A stretch of DNA of 64,000 nucleotides from Allomuricauda sp. (GTDB lineage: Bacteria; Bacteroidota; Bacteroidia; Flavobacteriales; Flavobacteriaceae). Below are positions 1 to 9,719 of this stretch, one piece after another. Within the stretch, counting starts at the first letter, position 1. Each line of letters starts with the position of its first letter. Below the pieces are notes generated by a model. That model saw only the letters and a list, made by a program, of their open reading frames with translations, did not search any database and was not told the DNA's origin. The DNA is taken from the NCBI GenBank assembly GCA_017795045.1, contig CP051244.1:600584-664583 (forward strand), given 5' to 3'. The position numbers were made by a program, and so were the translations under genes.

Positions 1-2
1 AA

Positions 3-107
3 TACAAGCAGGTAAATTGTATTTTGACCCAATATCTGACCAAATATCCGAGAGAGTCTCGAAAGCAGGTCATGGGATTAACCGCTGAAAAGTTTTACAA
101 GCTATGA
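3..107 (+). CDS. Amidohydrolase C-terminus, probable L-fuconolactonase (partial)
   Basis: Only the last 34 codons lie in the window, so the 5' part is missing. The frame is open from base 3 and ends in KQVMGLTAEKFYKL followed by TGA. That ending resembles the closing helix of amidohydrolase-2 family proteins (pattern GGTAxxxYxL), which includes L-fuconolactonases. Its stop overlaps the GH95 start in an ATGA junction, so the two are translationally coupled. A lactonase would fit the dehydrogenase, symporter and lactate dehydrogenase encoded downstream. The family call rests on a short tail and on context; the specific substrate is inferred. Confidence 0.5.
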   Translation, partial: YKQVNCILTQYLTKYPRESRKQVMGLTAEKFYKL

Positions 108-2509
108 TGATCAAATGCTCTTCTTTTGTTCCGAAGAACCCCATCCCATTAAAATTGACAATGGGGCTGGTTTTCATTTTGACTGGTGTCCTATCCGGCT
201 TGAATGCTCAGGATTCCAAAGATATTTTATGGTATTCCAACCCCGCCGAAGAATGGATGCAGGCCCTTCCCATTGGTAACGGCCGTTTGGGGGCCATGGT
301 TTTTGGAGACCCTCTCAAGGAGCGCCTTCAACTGAACGAGGATTCCATGTGGGCCGGAGGACCCGATTGGGAAGACGCACAGGGAACTCCCGAAGACCTC
401 GAAATGTTGCGGCAATTGTTGCGAGAAGGTAAAACTGCGGAAGTAGATAGTTTGATCGTTGAGAAATTCTCCAACAAGACCGTCCTACGCTCTCACCAAA
501 CCATGGGCGACCTTTTCATTGATTTTAAAGAAACTGGGGAAATCACTGATTACCGCAGGGAATTGGACCTCAACCAAGCATTGGCCTCTACCTCCTATAC
601 CCTTAACGACAACCTTTACACCCAAAAGGTGTTCGCCTCCCAGCCCGACGATGCCATGGTAATGGAGCTCACCACCACCTCCCCGAAAGGGTTGAACCTG
701 GAACTTTCCCTAAGCAGACCTGAGGATCATGGCAAAACCACAGTGCATGTTTCCAATCCTTCCCAAAATCAAATCAGTATGTTGGGACAAGTGACCCAAT
801 ATGGCGGAAAGCGGTTCTCCAAAACCTTGCCCATTGATCATGGGGTGCGTTTTGAGGTGCAACTTCAGGTGGTGACCCCTGATGGAAAAATCACCGCCAA
901 AGATGGCAAGGTTTCTATAAAAAGAGCCCAAAAAGCCCTGATTTTTATTGTGGGCAATACCTCTTTCTATCACGGTGACCATTTTGCTGAAAAAAATGAC
1001 GAGACCCTTTCAAGCATCACACAGAAGCCCTTTAAATCACTTTTGGAAAGGCATGTTTCGGATTACCAAAAACTTTACGACAGGGTGAGTTTTGAGTTGG
1101 GAGAAGATAATTTAAACCACATTCCTACCGATGAGCGCTTAAAGCGCTGTAAGGATGGAAGTACAGATTTGGGGTTGCAATCCCTGCTCTTTCAATATGG
1201 AAGGTACTTGTTGATTTCCTCGTCGCGGCCCAACACCAATCCGGCCAATTTACAGGGAATTTGGAACGAACATCTTGAAGCACCTTGGAATGCCGATTAC
1301 CACCTCAACATCAACCTGCAAATGAATTATTGGCCAGCAGAGGTCACCAATCTTAGTGAACTCCATCAACCTTTTTTCAATCTTATCGATAGAGTATTGG
1401 AACGAGGAAGAAAAACCGCCAAGGAACAATACGGTATTACCAGAGGTACCATGGCCCACCATACCACAGACCTTTGGGCAACCCCATTTATGCGGGCCGA
1501 AAGAGCCTATTGGGGATCGTGGATCCATGGGGGCGGATGGTGTGCCCAACATTATTGGGAACATTATCAGTTCACCCAAGACAAAGATTTTTTACGCGAT
1601 CGGGCCTACCCTGTCCTAAAGGACATTGCCTCTTTTTATCTGGATTGGCTGACATGGGACCCCAAAAGCGAAAAATGGATCTCCACCCCGGAAACCTCAC
1701 CGGAAAATTCCTATTACAACCCAGACGGCAAATCGGCCGCGGTTTCCATGGGAAGCGCCATGGGGCATCAAATCATTGGAGAGGTGTTCGATAATTTCTT
1801 GGAAACGACCCAGATTTTGAACATCGAAGACGAGCTTGTGGAAGAGGTAAAAACCAAGAGAGCTGCACTACATCCCGGAGTGATCGTTGGAAAGGATGGA
1901 CGCATCTTGGAGTGGAACGAACCCTATGATGAACCTGAAAAAGGACATCGGCACATGTCCCACCTCTATGCTCTTCACCCTGGGGACGACATTACAGAAA
2001 ACAATCCCAAAGCTTTTGCCGCTGCGCAAAAAACCATTGATTACCGATTGGCACATGGCGGCGCGGGAACCGGCTGGAGCCGTGTCTGGATGATCAATTT
2101 GAATGCTCGCTTGTTGGATGGTGCCTCGGCTGGGGAAAACATCCAAAAATTCTTTGAGGTCTCTTTGGCAAACAATATGTTCGATATGCACCCCCCTTTC
2201 CAAATTGATGGTAATTTTGGATATACCGCCGGGGTGGCGGAACTGCTAATCCAATCGCACGAAGGTTTTATTCGATTGTTGCCCGCCCTACCTCCCAACT
2301 GGAAGGACGGAAAAATAGCCGGCCTAAAGGCCAGGGGCAATATTGAGGTGGACATGAACTGGAAGAATGGTATCTTGGAGGAAGTTGCTTTGCGTTCCCC
2401 ATCCGACACGAACATTACCATAAAATATGGCTCGTCCATGATTGACCTACCAATGAAGGCCAACGAAGAAATCAAGCTAAATACAAACCTTACAAAGACA
2501 AACGATTAA
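104..2509 (+). CDS. GH95 alpha-L-fucosidase
   Basis: Secreted retaining-fold enzyme of glycoside hydrolase family 95, which removes alpha-1,2-linked L-fucose (some members act on L-galactose) by inversion. The N-terminus is a signal peptide with a hydrophobic core near residues 17-33. The N-terminal beta-domain carries the typical string EEWMQALPIGNGRLGAMVFG. The (alpha/alpha)6 catalytic part shows NLQGIWNEHLEAPWNADYH, then NINLQMNYWPAEVTNL and GTGWSRVWMINLNARLLDG. Length (801 aa) is normal for the family. The start codon overlaps the previous stop, and a second ATG follows directly. It abuts the GH29 gene with no gap, so both are in one transcript. Family assignment is secure; linkage preference is not visible. 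Confidence 0.93.
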   Translation: MMIKCSSFVPKNPIPLKLTMGLVFILTGVLSGLNAQDSKDILWYSNPAEEWMQALPIGNGRLGAMVFGDPLKERLQLNEDSMWAGGPDWEDAQGTPEDLEMLRQLLREGKTAEVDSLIVEKFSNKTVLRSHQTMGDLFIDFKETGEITDYRRELDLNQALASTSYTLNDNLYTQKVFASQPDDAMVMELTTTSPKGLNLELSLSRPEDHGKTTVHVSNPSQNQISMLGQVTQYGGKRFSKTLPIDHGVRFEVQLQVVTPDGKITAKDGKVSIKRAQKALIFIVGNTSFYHGDHFAEKNDETLSSITQKPFKSLLERHVSDYQKLYDRVSFELGEDNLNHIPTDERLKRCKDGSTDLGLQSLLFQYGRYLLISSSRPNTNPANLQGIWNEHLEAPWNADYHLNINLQMNYWPAEVTNLSELHQPFFNLIDRVLERGRKTAKEQYGITRGTMAHHTTDLWATPFMRAERAYWGSWIHGGGWCAQHYWEHYQFTQDKDFLRDRAYPVLKDIASFYLDWLTWDPKSEKWISTPETSPENSYYNPDGKSAAVSMGSAMGHQIIGEVFDNFLETTQILNIEDELVEEVKTKRAALHPGVIVGKDGRILEWNEPYDEPEKGHRHMSHLYALHPGDDITENNPKAFAAAQKTIDYRLAHGGAGTGWSRVWMINLNARLLDGASAGENIQKFFEVSLANNMFDMHPPFQIDGNFGYTAGVAELLIQSHEGFIRLLPALPPNWKDGKIAGLKARGNIEVDMNWKNGILEEVALRSPSDTNITIKYGSSMIDLPMKANEEIKLNTNLTKTND

Positions 2510-3904
2510 ATGACCCCATATAAAATGACATCACCATTGCAAAAGAACATTATCCAGATAGCCCTTGACAAGTTGACCCAATTAGGCCTTCTAACCTTGC
2601 TATTTTTGACATCACTTCCCGGACATGCACAGAACAACCCACAACCGGAAGAAGAGAAGATGCAGTGGTTCCAAGATGCCAAACTGGGTATTTTTATCCA
2701 TTGGGGATTATATGCCGTGAATGGCATTGATGAGTCTTGGTCCTTTTTTAATGGGTATATTTCACACAACGATTACCTGAAACAGACCAACGGATTCACC
2801 GCCAAAAACTATGACCCAGTAGCTTGGGCCGACCTCATCAAAAAGAGTGGGGCGCGTTACTCGGTCATCACCTCTAAACACCATGATGGGTTTGCCCTTT
2901 GGGACAGCAAGTTTGGTGATTTTAACGCCAAAAAGGCTTCAGCCGCCAAAAGGGACGTACTCTCCCCTTTTGTGAACGCCCTGAGAAAGGAAGGATTAAA
3001 AGTGGGCATCTATTATTCACTTCCTGATTGGTCCTATCAAGACTACACCCACCACACTAGGGACTCCATGCGGTATAAACCCGCGGATGACCCCAAGCGA
3101 TGGAACACTTTTTTAAACTATTACCAAGGACAGCTCAAGGAACTTTCAAAAACCTACAATCCGGATCTATGGTGGTTTGACGGGGATTGGGAGCACAGTT
3201 CCGCGGAGTGGGAAGCCCCCAAGGTACGGCAAATGCTGCTCGACCGAAATCCCGGCACCATCATCAATTCCAGATTGCAAGGACATGGGGATTATGCCAC
3301 TCCCGAGCAGGGTATGCCCGTTACCCGCCCCAAAGACAACTATTGGGAGCTCTGCATGACCATGAACAACTCGTGGGGGTATCAAAAAAATGATCATGAC
3401 TATAAAAGTCTTGACCAATTGATCGGCATTTTTACCGATGTCATTTCATCGGGTGGAAACTTGTTGTTGGACATTGGCCCCAAAGGAGACGGTTCCATTC
3501 CCAAGGAACAGGAAGAAATATTGACTGGTTTGGGACGTTGGACCCAGAAGCACAAAGAGGCAATTTTTGATACAGGCGCGGGTATCCCAAAAGAACACTT
3601 TTATGGGCCCACTACGCTTTCAAAGGATAAAAGCATCCTGTATCTGTTCGTAAAGGGAAATCCAAACGGGGAAATCGTACTCCGGGGAATAAAGAACAAA
3701 ATCAACCGCATATGGGTGGTTGGCGATGGCACCAAACTATCCCACAAAGTGGTGGGAAAAATATATTGGAGTCATTATCCAGGCATCAAATACATTCAAG
3801 TCCCCGATTATGTTTTGGATGAAAACATGACCGTTCTGGCCGTACTCTTGGATGGTAAAATAGACTTGTACCGCGAAGACGGTTCTGTAATTGAAAGCAA
3901 CTAA
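2510..3904 (+). CDS. GH29 alpha-L-fucosidase
   Basis: Retaining alpha-L-fucosidase of family GH29, probably periplasmic. The N-terminal part has a hydrophobic segment near residues 26-40 ending in GHAQ, a likely signal peptidase site. Then come MQWFQDAKLGIFIHWGLYAV, the substrate-binding TSKHHDGFALW motif near residue 121, and the nucleophile region WWFDGDWE with Asp near residue 224. The broad form of the motifs fits the less selective GH29-A group. ATG follows the GH95 stop directly; an internal ATG at 2525 is an alternative start. Exact linkage cannot be told from sequence. Position between GH95 and a sulfatase indicates action on a sulfated fucose-containing glycan. Confidence 0.92.
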   Translation: MTPYKMTSPLQKNIIQIALDKLTQLGLLTLLFLTSLPGHAQNNPQPEEEKMQWFQDAKLGIFIHWGLYAVNGIDESWSFFNGYISHNDYLKQTNGFTAKNYDPVAWADLIKKSGARYSVITSKHHDGFALWDSKFGDFNAKKASAAKRDVLSPFVNALRKEGLKVGIYYSLPDWSYQDYTHHTRDSMRYKPADDPKRWNTFLNYYQGQLKELSKTYNPDLWWFDGDWEHSSAEWEAPKVRQMLLDRNPGTIINSRLQGHGDYATPEQGMPVTRPKDNYWELCMTMNNSWGYQKNDHDYKSLDQLIGIFTDVISSGGNLLLDIGPKGDGSIPKEQEEILTGLGRWTQKHKEAIFDTGAGIPKEHFYGPTTLSKDKSILYLFVKGNPNGEIVLRGIKNKINRIWVVGDGTKLSHKVVGKIYWSHYPGIKYIQVPDYVLDENMTVLAVLLDGKIDLYREDGSVIESN

Positions 3905-3905
3905 G

Positions 3906-5456
3906 ATGAAAACCGCACTACAACATTTTGGCTTTGTCCTACTCTTTGGAGCACTGCTTTTGGGCTGCAAGGAGCAAGAAAAAAAGCAAGAAGTATCACA
4001 ACCCAATATTGTTCTCTTTTTGGTGGATGACATGGGGTGGCAAGACACCTCTGTCCCCTTTTGGAACAAGAGAACCCCGTTCAATGATCGGTACCGAACC
4101 CCCAACATGGAGCGTTTGGCCGCCGAGGGCATGAAATTTACCCAAGCCTATGCCACTCCCGTCTGTTCCCCTACACGGATAAGCCTTATCACCGGTATGA
4201 ATGCCGCCCGACACCGGGTCACCAACTGGACCTTGCACAAAAATGCCATCCAGCCCATGGAGAACAACCATCCAACCTTGGGCTTTCCAAAGTGGAACAC
4301 GAACGGCATCAACCCACAAGACAATACCGACTCACTAGCGGTATACGCTACCCCATTTCCACAAATTTTAAAGGACGCTGGCTACTTCACCGTCCATACA
4401 GGAAAAGCACATTTTGGGGCCATTGGAACCCCCGGGGAAAATCCATTGAACCTGGGTTTTGATGTGAATATTGCCGGACATGCCGCTGGCGCACCAGAAA
4501 GCTATTACGGGATGCAAAACTTCGGCAATGGAAAAAAAGGGAAGGAGATTTGGGCGGTACCCGGATTGGAGAAATACCATGGTAAGGACATTTTCCTCAC
4601 TGAGGCATTGACCCAAGAAGCCTTGCAAAAATTGGATTCAAATCTTGACCAGAAGCCTTTTTTCTTATACATGGCACACTACGCCGTACACACCCCCATC
4701 ATGGGTGACCCAAGGTTCGTCCAAGGGTATTTGGACAAGGGCTTGGACAGCACCGAAGCCAAATATGCTTCCATGGTGGAAGGAATGGACAAAAGCTTGG
4801 GGGACATTATGGATTATCTGGAAGAAAAGCAGCTTGCAGAAAATACCATTATTCTCTTCATGTCGGACAATGGAGGATTGAGCGCCGTGGCCCGTGGTGG
4901 GGAACCTCATACCCACAACAAACCTCTGGCCAGTGGAAAAGGATCTATCTACGAAGGGGGAATCCGAGAGCCCATGTTGGTGAAGTGGCCCGGAAAGACC
5001 ACTCCTGGTTCCGTGACCAATACCCCGGTCATCATAGAGGATTTCTTCCCTACCATTTTGGAAATGGCCGGTGTTGAAAGTCCAAAAGTTGTACAAGCGG
5101 TGGATGGACAAAGTTTCACTTCCCTATTGCAAGGTGACGACATCTCTGCCGATAATCGGCCTTTCTTCTGGCACTACCCCAATGAATGGGGACCCGAAGG
5201 ACCCGGAATCGATGCGTTCAGTGCCATCCGATTGGGAGATTGGAAATTGATCTATTTCCACAAAAACCAACAAATGGAACTCTATAACATCAAAGAAGAT
5301 ATTGGGGAAACCCAAAATAAGGTGGAGAGACATCCTGAAAAGGTAACGGAATTGGCCAACATCCTTACGGAACATTTGATTGCAGTTGACGCCCAAATGC
5401 CTTTTGACAAAGCAACCGGAGAACAAATTCCCTGGCCCAATGCAACACAACCCTGA
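3906..5456 (+). CDS. S1-family sulfatase, lipoprotein
   Basis: Arylsulfatase-type S1 enzyme that would remove sulfate esters from a glycan. Starting at 3906 gives a compact lipoprotein signal (LLLGC lipobox), better than the frame-compatible ATG at 3891, which lies inside the preceding gene. Seen in order: metal-binding LVDDMGW, the formylglycine motif VCSPTRISLITG, and the later metal site FMSDNGG. The Cys in CSPTR needs an anaerobic- or FGE-type maturase, which is not encoded here. The stop shares one base with the next ATG (TGATG), so translation is coupled. It is part of the fucan operon and probably acts before or after the fucosidases. S1 subfamily and sulfate position are not determinable here. 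Confidence 0.9.
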   Translation: MKTALQHFGFVLLFGALLLGCKEQEKKQEVSQPNIVLFLVDDMGWQDTSVPFWNKRTPFNDRYRTPNMERLAAEGMKFTQAYATPVCSPTRISLITGMNAARHRVTNWTLHKNAIQPMENNHPTLGFPKWNTNGINPQDNTDSLAVYATPFPQILKDAGYFTVHTGKAHFGAIGTPGENPLNLGFDVNIAGHAAGAPESYYGMQNFGNGKKGKEIWAVPGLEKYHGKDIFLTEALTQEALQKLDSNLDQKPFFLYMAHYAVHTPIMGDPRFVQGYLDKGLDSTEAKYASMVEGMDKSLGDIMDYLEEKQLAENTIILFMSDNGGLSAVARGGEPHTHNKPLASGKGSIYEGGIREPMLVKWPGKTTPGSVTNTPVIIEDFFPTILEMAGVESPKVVQAVDGQSFTSLLQGDDISADNRPFFWHYPNEWGPEGPGIDAFSAIRLGDWKLIYFHKNQQMELYNIKEDIGETQNKVERHPEKVTELANILTEHLIAVDAQMPFDKATGEQIPWPNATQP

Positions 5457-7609
5457 TGAAGTTGAATCAAAGAAATAGCGCCCTGTTTCTTATACTACTT
5501 TGTAGTATGGTCTCTTTTGCCCAAGTCCAAACGGATTGGCTTCTGCAACCGGACACCTATAAAGCAGAAATAACGGAATCGGAGCATACCATTTCACTAA
5601 CCAATGGATTGGTACTTCGGAAAATACAGTTGTCGCCCAATGCGGCGACGGTAGAGTTTAAAAACCTTACCACACAGGAAACCATGCTCCGCAGCATCAA
5701 ACCGGAAGCGGAGGTCACCTTGAACGACAGTATTTATAATGTTGGTGGACTATATGGATTAAAAGAGCATGGCTATTTCAAGGAATCATGGTTAGAAGGC
5801 CTAAAGGCCCAAACTTCCGATTTTCAATACACAAGCCATGTCATTGAAGATATAGAACCACGCATAGTATGGAACCCCGCGTTACGGTACAACACTGCGA
5901 AAAGTTCCTTTGCCACAGGAAAGCGCCTTACCTTAAAGTTCAACCATACATCCAAAGAACTGGAAGGAGTTGAGGTGCTGGTCCATTATGAAGTTTTTGA
6001 TGGCATGCCATTGATATCAAAATGGATTTCTGTGGAAAATCATGGAAAGAATACCATCACCCTAAACCGATTTAAAAGCGAACTGTTGGCCTTTCCAGAA
6101 GTGGAAAATCCAGTAGAGACGCCAAACACATGGCGAAAGCCCAATTTGCATGTGGAGAGCAATTACGCTTTTGGCGGGTTTACCGCGGGCGAATCTACCG
6201 TAACCACATTTTGGGAGCAAGACCCGGAATACACCTCCCAAGTCAACTGGAAGATGGAGACCCCTTGCCTATTGGTGAGTCAACTCCCTGTAGGTCCCAA
6301 CCTTGACCTAAAACCCGGAAGCACTTTTGAGAGTTTCAGGACTTACGAATTATTACTGGAGGAGCGGGGCAATCGCGAACAGACCACACTCAGCCTCCGA
6401 AAAATGTATCGAAAACTGGCGCCATGGGTCACCGAAAATCCCATTTTCATGCATTTGACCAGCACGGACGAAAAAGAGGTGAAAGCCGCCATTGACCAAT
6501 GCGTGGACACTGGTTACGAAATGGTCATCCTTAGCTTTGGAAGTGGGCTGAACATGGAGGACAATTCCCCGGAAAACATCAAAAAATATAAGAAGCTGGC
6601 CGATTATGCCCATAGCAAGGGTATCGCCTTGGGTGGCTACTCCCTATTTTCTAGCCGAAGCATCAACGAATCCGTGGATGTCATCAATAAGGAAACCGGG
6701 AAACCGGGAGGTACCAAATTTGGAAACGCTCCTTGTTTGGCCAGTGAATGGGGGAAGGACTATTTGGAAAAACTCAAGTTTTTCTTGAAAAACACAGGCT
6801 TTGACCTTTTGGAACACGACGGACCCTACCCTGGCGACCACTGTGCATCCACTTCACATAAATACCACAAAGGGTATGAGGATTCGCAATGGGTGCAATG
6901 GAACATGTCCGTGGATTTTTACCATTGGTTGCGGGAAAACGGCATCTACCTTAACGCTCCTGACTTTTATTTTTTGGAAGGCTCCAACAAATGCGGCATT
7001 GGATATAGGGAGGTCAACTGGTCGCTTCCGAGGGAACAACAAATCGTACTGGGGCGACAAAACATCTATGACGGTACTTGGGAAAAAACACCATCCATGG
7101 CTTGGACCTTTGTGCCGCTTACCGAGTATCATGGAGGCGGAAAAGCAGCCACTTTGGAGCCGCTAAAGGACCATTTGGATTCCTACGAGGCACACATGGC
7201 CCAAAACTATGGTTCCGGGGTGCAGGCCTGTTACCGTGGTCCCCGTTTGTATGATTCCAAGGAAACCAAAGAATTGGTCATAAGTCAGATTGAACATTAT
7301 AAACAGTACCGGGACATCCTAAATTCAGATATCATCCACCTAAAAAGACCAGATGGAAGGTCTTGGGACGGGTTTATGCATGTCAATCCGGATTTAGACA
7401 ACAAGGGCTTGGTAATGCTGTTCAATCCCACGGATAAAACCATCACGGAAACCTTGGAAATTCCCATGTACTATACGGATGTCCATACCATCGCCCAGAT
7501 ATCACATGAAGGAACAAACCCAAAAAAATATACTGTCAATAGAAATTATACCCTTCCACTAAAAGTGGAAATAGCCCCGAACGGCTATACCTGGTATCTC
7601 ATAAAATAA
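5456..7609 (+). CDS. GH36/clan-D-like glycoside hydrolase, putative alpha-galactosidase
   Basis: Large secreted protein (717 aa) with a signal peptide ending near SFAQ at residue 23. The layout resembles clan-D alpha-galactosidases: an N-terminal beta-sandwich (about 30-300), a TIM barrel (about 320-620) and a small beta C-terminal domain. A plausible nucleophile lies in FDLLEHDGPYPGDH near residue 455, and GVQACYRGPRLYD follows. I do not see the canonical GH27/GH36 KxD motif clearly, so it may belong to a newer, GH36-like family common in fucan and rhamnogalacturonan loci. It is translationally coupled to the sulfatase. Role in debranching a fucose-rich glycan is inferred from position. Confidence 0.6.
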   Translation: MKLNQRNSALFLILLCSMVSFAQVQTDWLLQPDTYKAEITESEHTISLTNGLVLRKIQLSPNAATVEFKNLTTQETMLRSIKPEAEVTLNDSIYNVGGLYGLKEHGYFKESWLEGLKAQTSDFQYTSHVIEDIEPRIVWNPALRYNTAKSSFATGKRLTLKFNHTSKELEGVEVLVHYEVFDGMPLISKWISVENHGKNTITLNRFKSELLAFPEVENPVETPNTWRKPNLHVESNYAFGGFTAGESTVTTFWEQDPEYTSQVNWKMETPCLLVSQLPVGPNLDLKPGSTFESFRTYELLLEERGNREQTTLSLRKMYRKLAPWVTENPIFMHLTSTDEKEVKAAIDQCVDTGYEMVILSFGSGLNMEDNSPENIKKYKKLADYAHSKGIALGGYSLFSSRSINESVDVINKETGKPGGTKFGNAPCLASEWGKDYLEKLKFFLKNTGFDLLEHDGPYPGDHCASTSHKYHKGYEDSQWVQWNMSVDFYHWLRENGIYLNAPDFYFLEGSNKCGIGYREVNWSLPREQQIVLGRQNIYDGTWEKTPSMAWTFVPLTEYHGGGKAATLEPLKDHLDSYEAHMAQNYGSGVQACYRGPRLYDSKETKELVISQIEHYKQYRDILNSDIIHLKRPDGRSWDGFMHVNPDLDNKGLVMLFNPTDKTITETLEIPMYYTDVHTIAQISHEGTNPKKYTVNRNYTLPLKVEIAPNGYTWYLIK

Positions 7610-7619
7610 AACCCTGAAA

Positions 7620-9716
7620 ATGATTCAAAAAGCCCACATTCTATCCCTATCCCTGATTCTTTTACTGATGGCTTGCCAGACCGTGGAACCGCCAAAGGCT
7701 GTTGGCCCCACCCCTTCGCAACGCCAAATGGACTGGCATGAACTCCAATACTATGCCTTTATCCATTTCAACATGAACACCTTTACCGATATGGAATGGG
7801 GCACTGGAGGGGAATCTGTAGATCTCTTCAACCCAACCCAATTGGATACCCGCCAATGGGCCAAAGTGGCCAAGGAAGCAGGGATGAAGGGAATCATTTT
7901 GACTGCCAAGCATCACGACGGATTCTGCTTATGGCCCACTAAGACCACGGAGCATTCCGTTAAAAATTCGCCTTGGAAGGATGGAAAAGGTGATGTGGTA
8001 CAGGAATTGGCCGATGCCTGTAAGGAGTATGGCCTTAAGTTGGGACTGTACCTCTCTCCTTGGGACCGTAACAACGAGCATTATGGCAAACCGGAATATG
8101 TGGAAATCTTCCATGAGCAATTACGGGAACTGTTGACCAATTATGGAGAGCTCTTCGAGGTATGGTTTGATGGTGCCAATGGAGGTTCTGGATACTACGG
8201 CGGTGCCAACGAAACCAGAAAAATAGACAACAAAACTTATTACGAATGGGAAAAGACCACCAAGATGATCCGGGAATTACAGCCCAATGCGGTCATTTTC
8301 GGTGATGGCGGACCGGACGTTCGTTGGGTGGGCAACGAGGAAGGTTGGGCCAAGGAGACCAACTGGAGCGTGATGCGCAGGGATGAGATCTATCCCGGAT
8401 GGCCACGGTATGTGGAACTGCGCTCTGGCCATGAAGACGGAACACATTGGCTGCCCGCCGAAGTGAACACCTCCATACGTCCTGGGTGGTACTACCATCC
8501 CGGTGAGGACCATCAGGTAAAAACCTTGCCCCGTTTGGTGCGAACGTATTACGAATCCATTGGTAGGAACGGGAACTTTTTGTTGAACCTCCCTGTGGAT
8601 GACAGAGGCTTGGTGCATGAAACCGATGTGCAACAATTGATGGCGCTCAAGGCCCAAATCGATAAGGATTTTGCGCAAGAATTGGCCAAGGGAAGTACCG
8701 CTGAGGCCTCCAATGTCCGTGGCAACAGTTCCACCTTCAATGCAGAAAAGGCCATTGATGGAAACTTTGACACCTATTGGGCCACTGATGACGGAACAAC
8801 TCAGGCTTCCATTACCGTACGTTTTAATGAACCCACCAAAGTCAATCGCATACTCCTCCAAGAGTATGTTCCTTTAGGCCAACGCATCAAAAAATTCAAA
8901 GTCAGTGCCGAAGTCGATGGCACATGGCAGGTTTTGGACGAGCAGACCACTGTGGGCTACAAACGTATCCTTAGGCTTGAAACGGTTACCGCTTCCCAAG
9001 TAAAAGTGGATATCTTGGATGCCAAAGGCCCCATCACCCTCTCCACTTTGGAACTTTACAATGCCCCTCCATTTTTGGTGGACCCAAAAATCAACAGAAA
9101 CAGAGAGGGAATGGTCTCCATTGAAGTACCCGATGACGAAGTAGATCTCTATGTGACCACCAATGGGGATGACCCAACCACAGCTTCACAAAAATATGAG
9201 GGTTCTTTTCCTGTTTTGACACCCGCCACCATAAAGGCCATTGCCGTGAATCCAAACAATGGACAACAGACCCAAGCGGTTAGTCAATATTTTGACTTGG
9301 CCAAAAAAGATTGGAAAGTCGTTGGTGCCTTAGAAAACAATGCGGATGTAGTTAAACTAATGGATGAAGACCCCTATACGTTTTGGGCCACCGATAAAGA
9401 CTCATCCGATATCAACGAAATCACCATCGATTTGGGAGCATCCCATACCCTTACCGGATTTAGCTACTGGCCCATCCAAGAACGCTATCCATTTGGAATG
9501 ATCACCAAATACGAATTTTTGGTCAGTCAGGATAACCGCACATGGAAATCCGCAACAAAAGGAGAATTTGGCAATGTGTTCAACAATCGCATTGAACAAA
9601 AGGTTAAATTCGAGCCGGTTTCGGGCAGATACATTAAATTACGTGCTTTGGAAAAGCACAATGGGGATGCCCGGACTTCCTTTGCGGAAATAGGGGTATT
9701 TACCACAAATCAATAA
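7620..9716 (+). CDS. GH29 alpha-L-fucosidase with F5/8 type C modules, lipoprotein
   Basis: Second GH29 enzyme, unlike the first in architecture. A lipoprotein signal ends in LLLMACQT (Cys 19). The catalytic barrel covers about 30-350, with LTAKHHDGFCLWPT and the nucleophile motif VWFDGANGG (Asp near 184). This motif style matches GH29-B enzymes, which prefer alpha-1,3/1,4-fucose. After it come an F5/8 type C (discoidin, CBM32-like) domain at about 355-480, a chitobiase-C-like segment at about 485-560 and a second F5/8-type domain to the end. These modules would hold the enzyme on polysaccharide at the cell surface. It lies 10 bp after the previous gene. Domain borders are estimates. Confidence 0.9.
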   Translation: MIQKAHILSLSLILLLMACQTVEPPKAVGPTPSQRQMDWHELQYYAFIHFNMNTFTDMEWGTGGESVDLFNPTQLDTRQWAKVAKEAGMKGIILTAKHHDGFCLWPTKTTEHSVKNSPWKDGKGDVVQELADACKEYGLKLGLYLSPWDRNNEHYGKPEYVEIFHEQLRELLTNYGELFEVWFDGANGGSGYYGGANETRKIDNKTYYEWEKTTKMIRELQPNAVIFGDGGPDVRWVGNEEGWAKETNWSVMRRDEIYPGWPRYVELRSGHEDGTHWLPAEVNTSIRPGWYYHPGEDHQVKTLPRLVRTYYESIGRNGNFLLNLPVDDRGLVHETDVQQLMALKAQIDKDFAQELAKGSTAEASNVRGNSSTFNAEKAIDGNFDTYWATDDGTTQASITVRFNEPTKVNRILLQEYVPLGQRIKKFKVSAEVDGTWQVLDEQTTVGYKRILRLETVTASQVKVDILDAKGPITLSTLELYNAPPFLVDPKINRNREGMVSIEVPDDEVDLYVTTNGDDPTTASQKYEGSFPVLTPATIKAIAVNPNNGQQTQAVSQYFDLAKKDWKVVGALENNADVVKLMDEDPYTFWATDKDSSDINEITIDLGASHTLTGFSYWPIQERYPFGMITKYEFLVSQDNRTWKSATKGEFGNVFNNRIEQKVKFEPVSGRYIKLRALEKHNGDARTSFAEIGVFTTNQ

Positions 9717-9719
9717 TAC

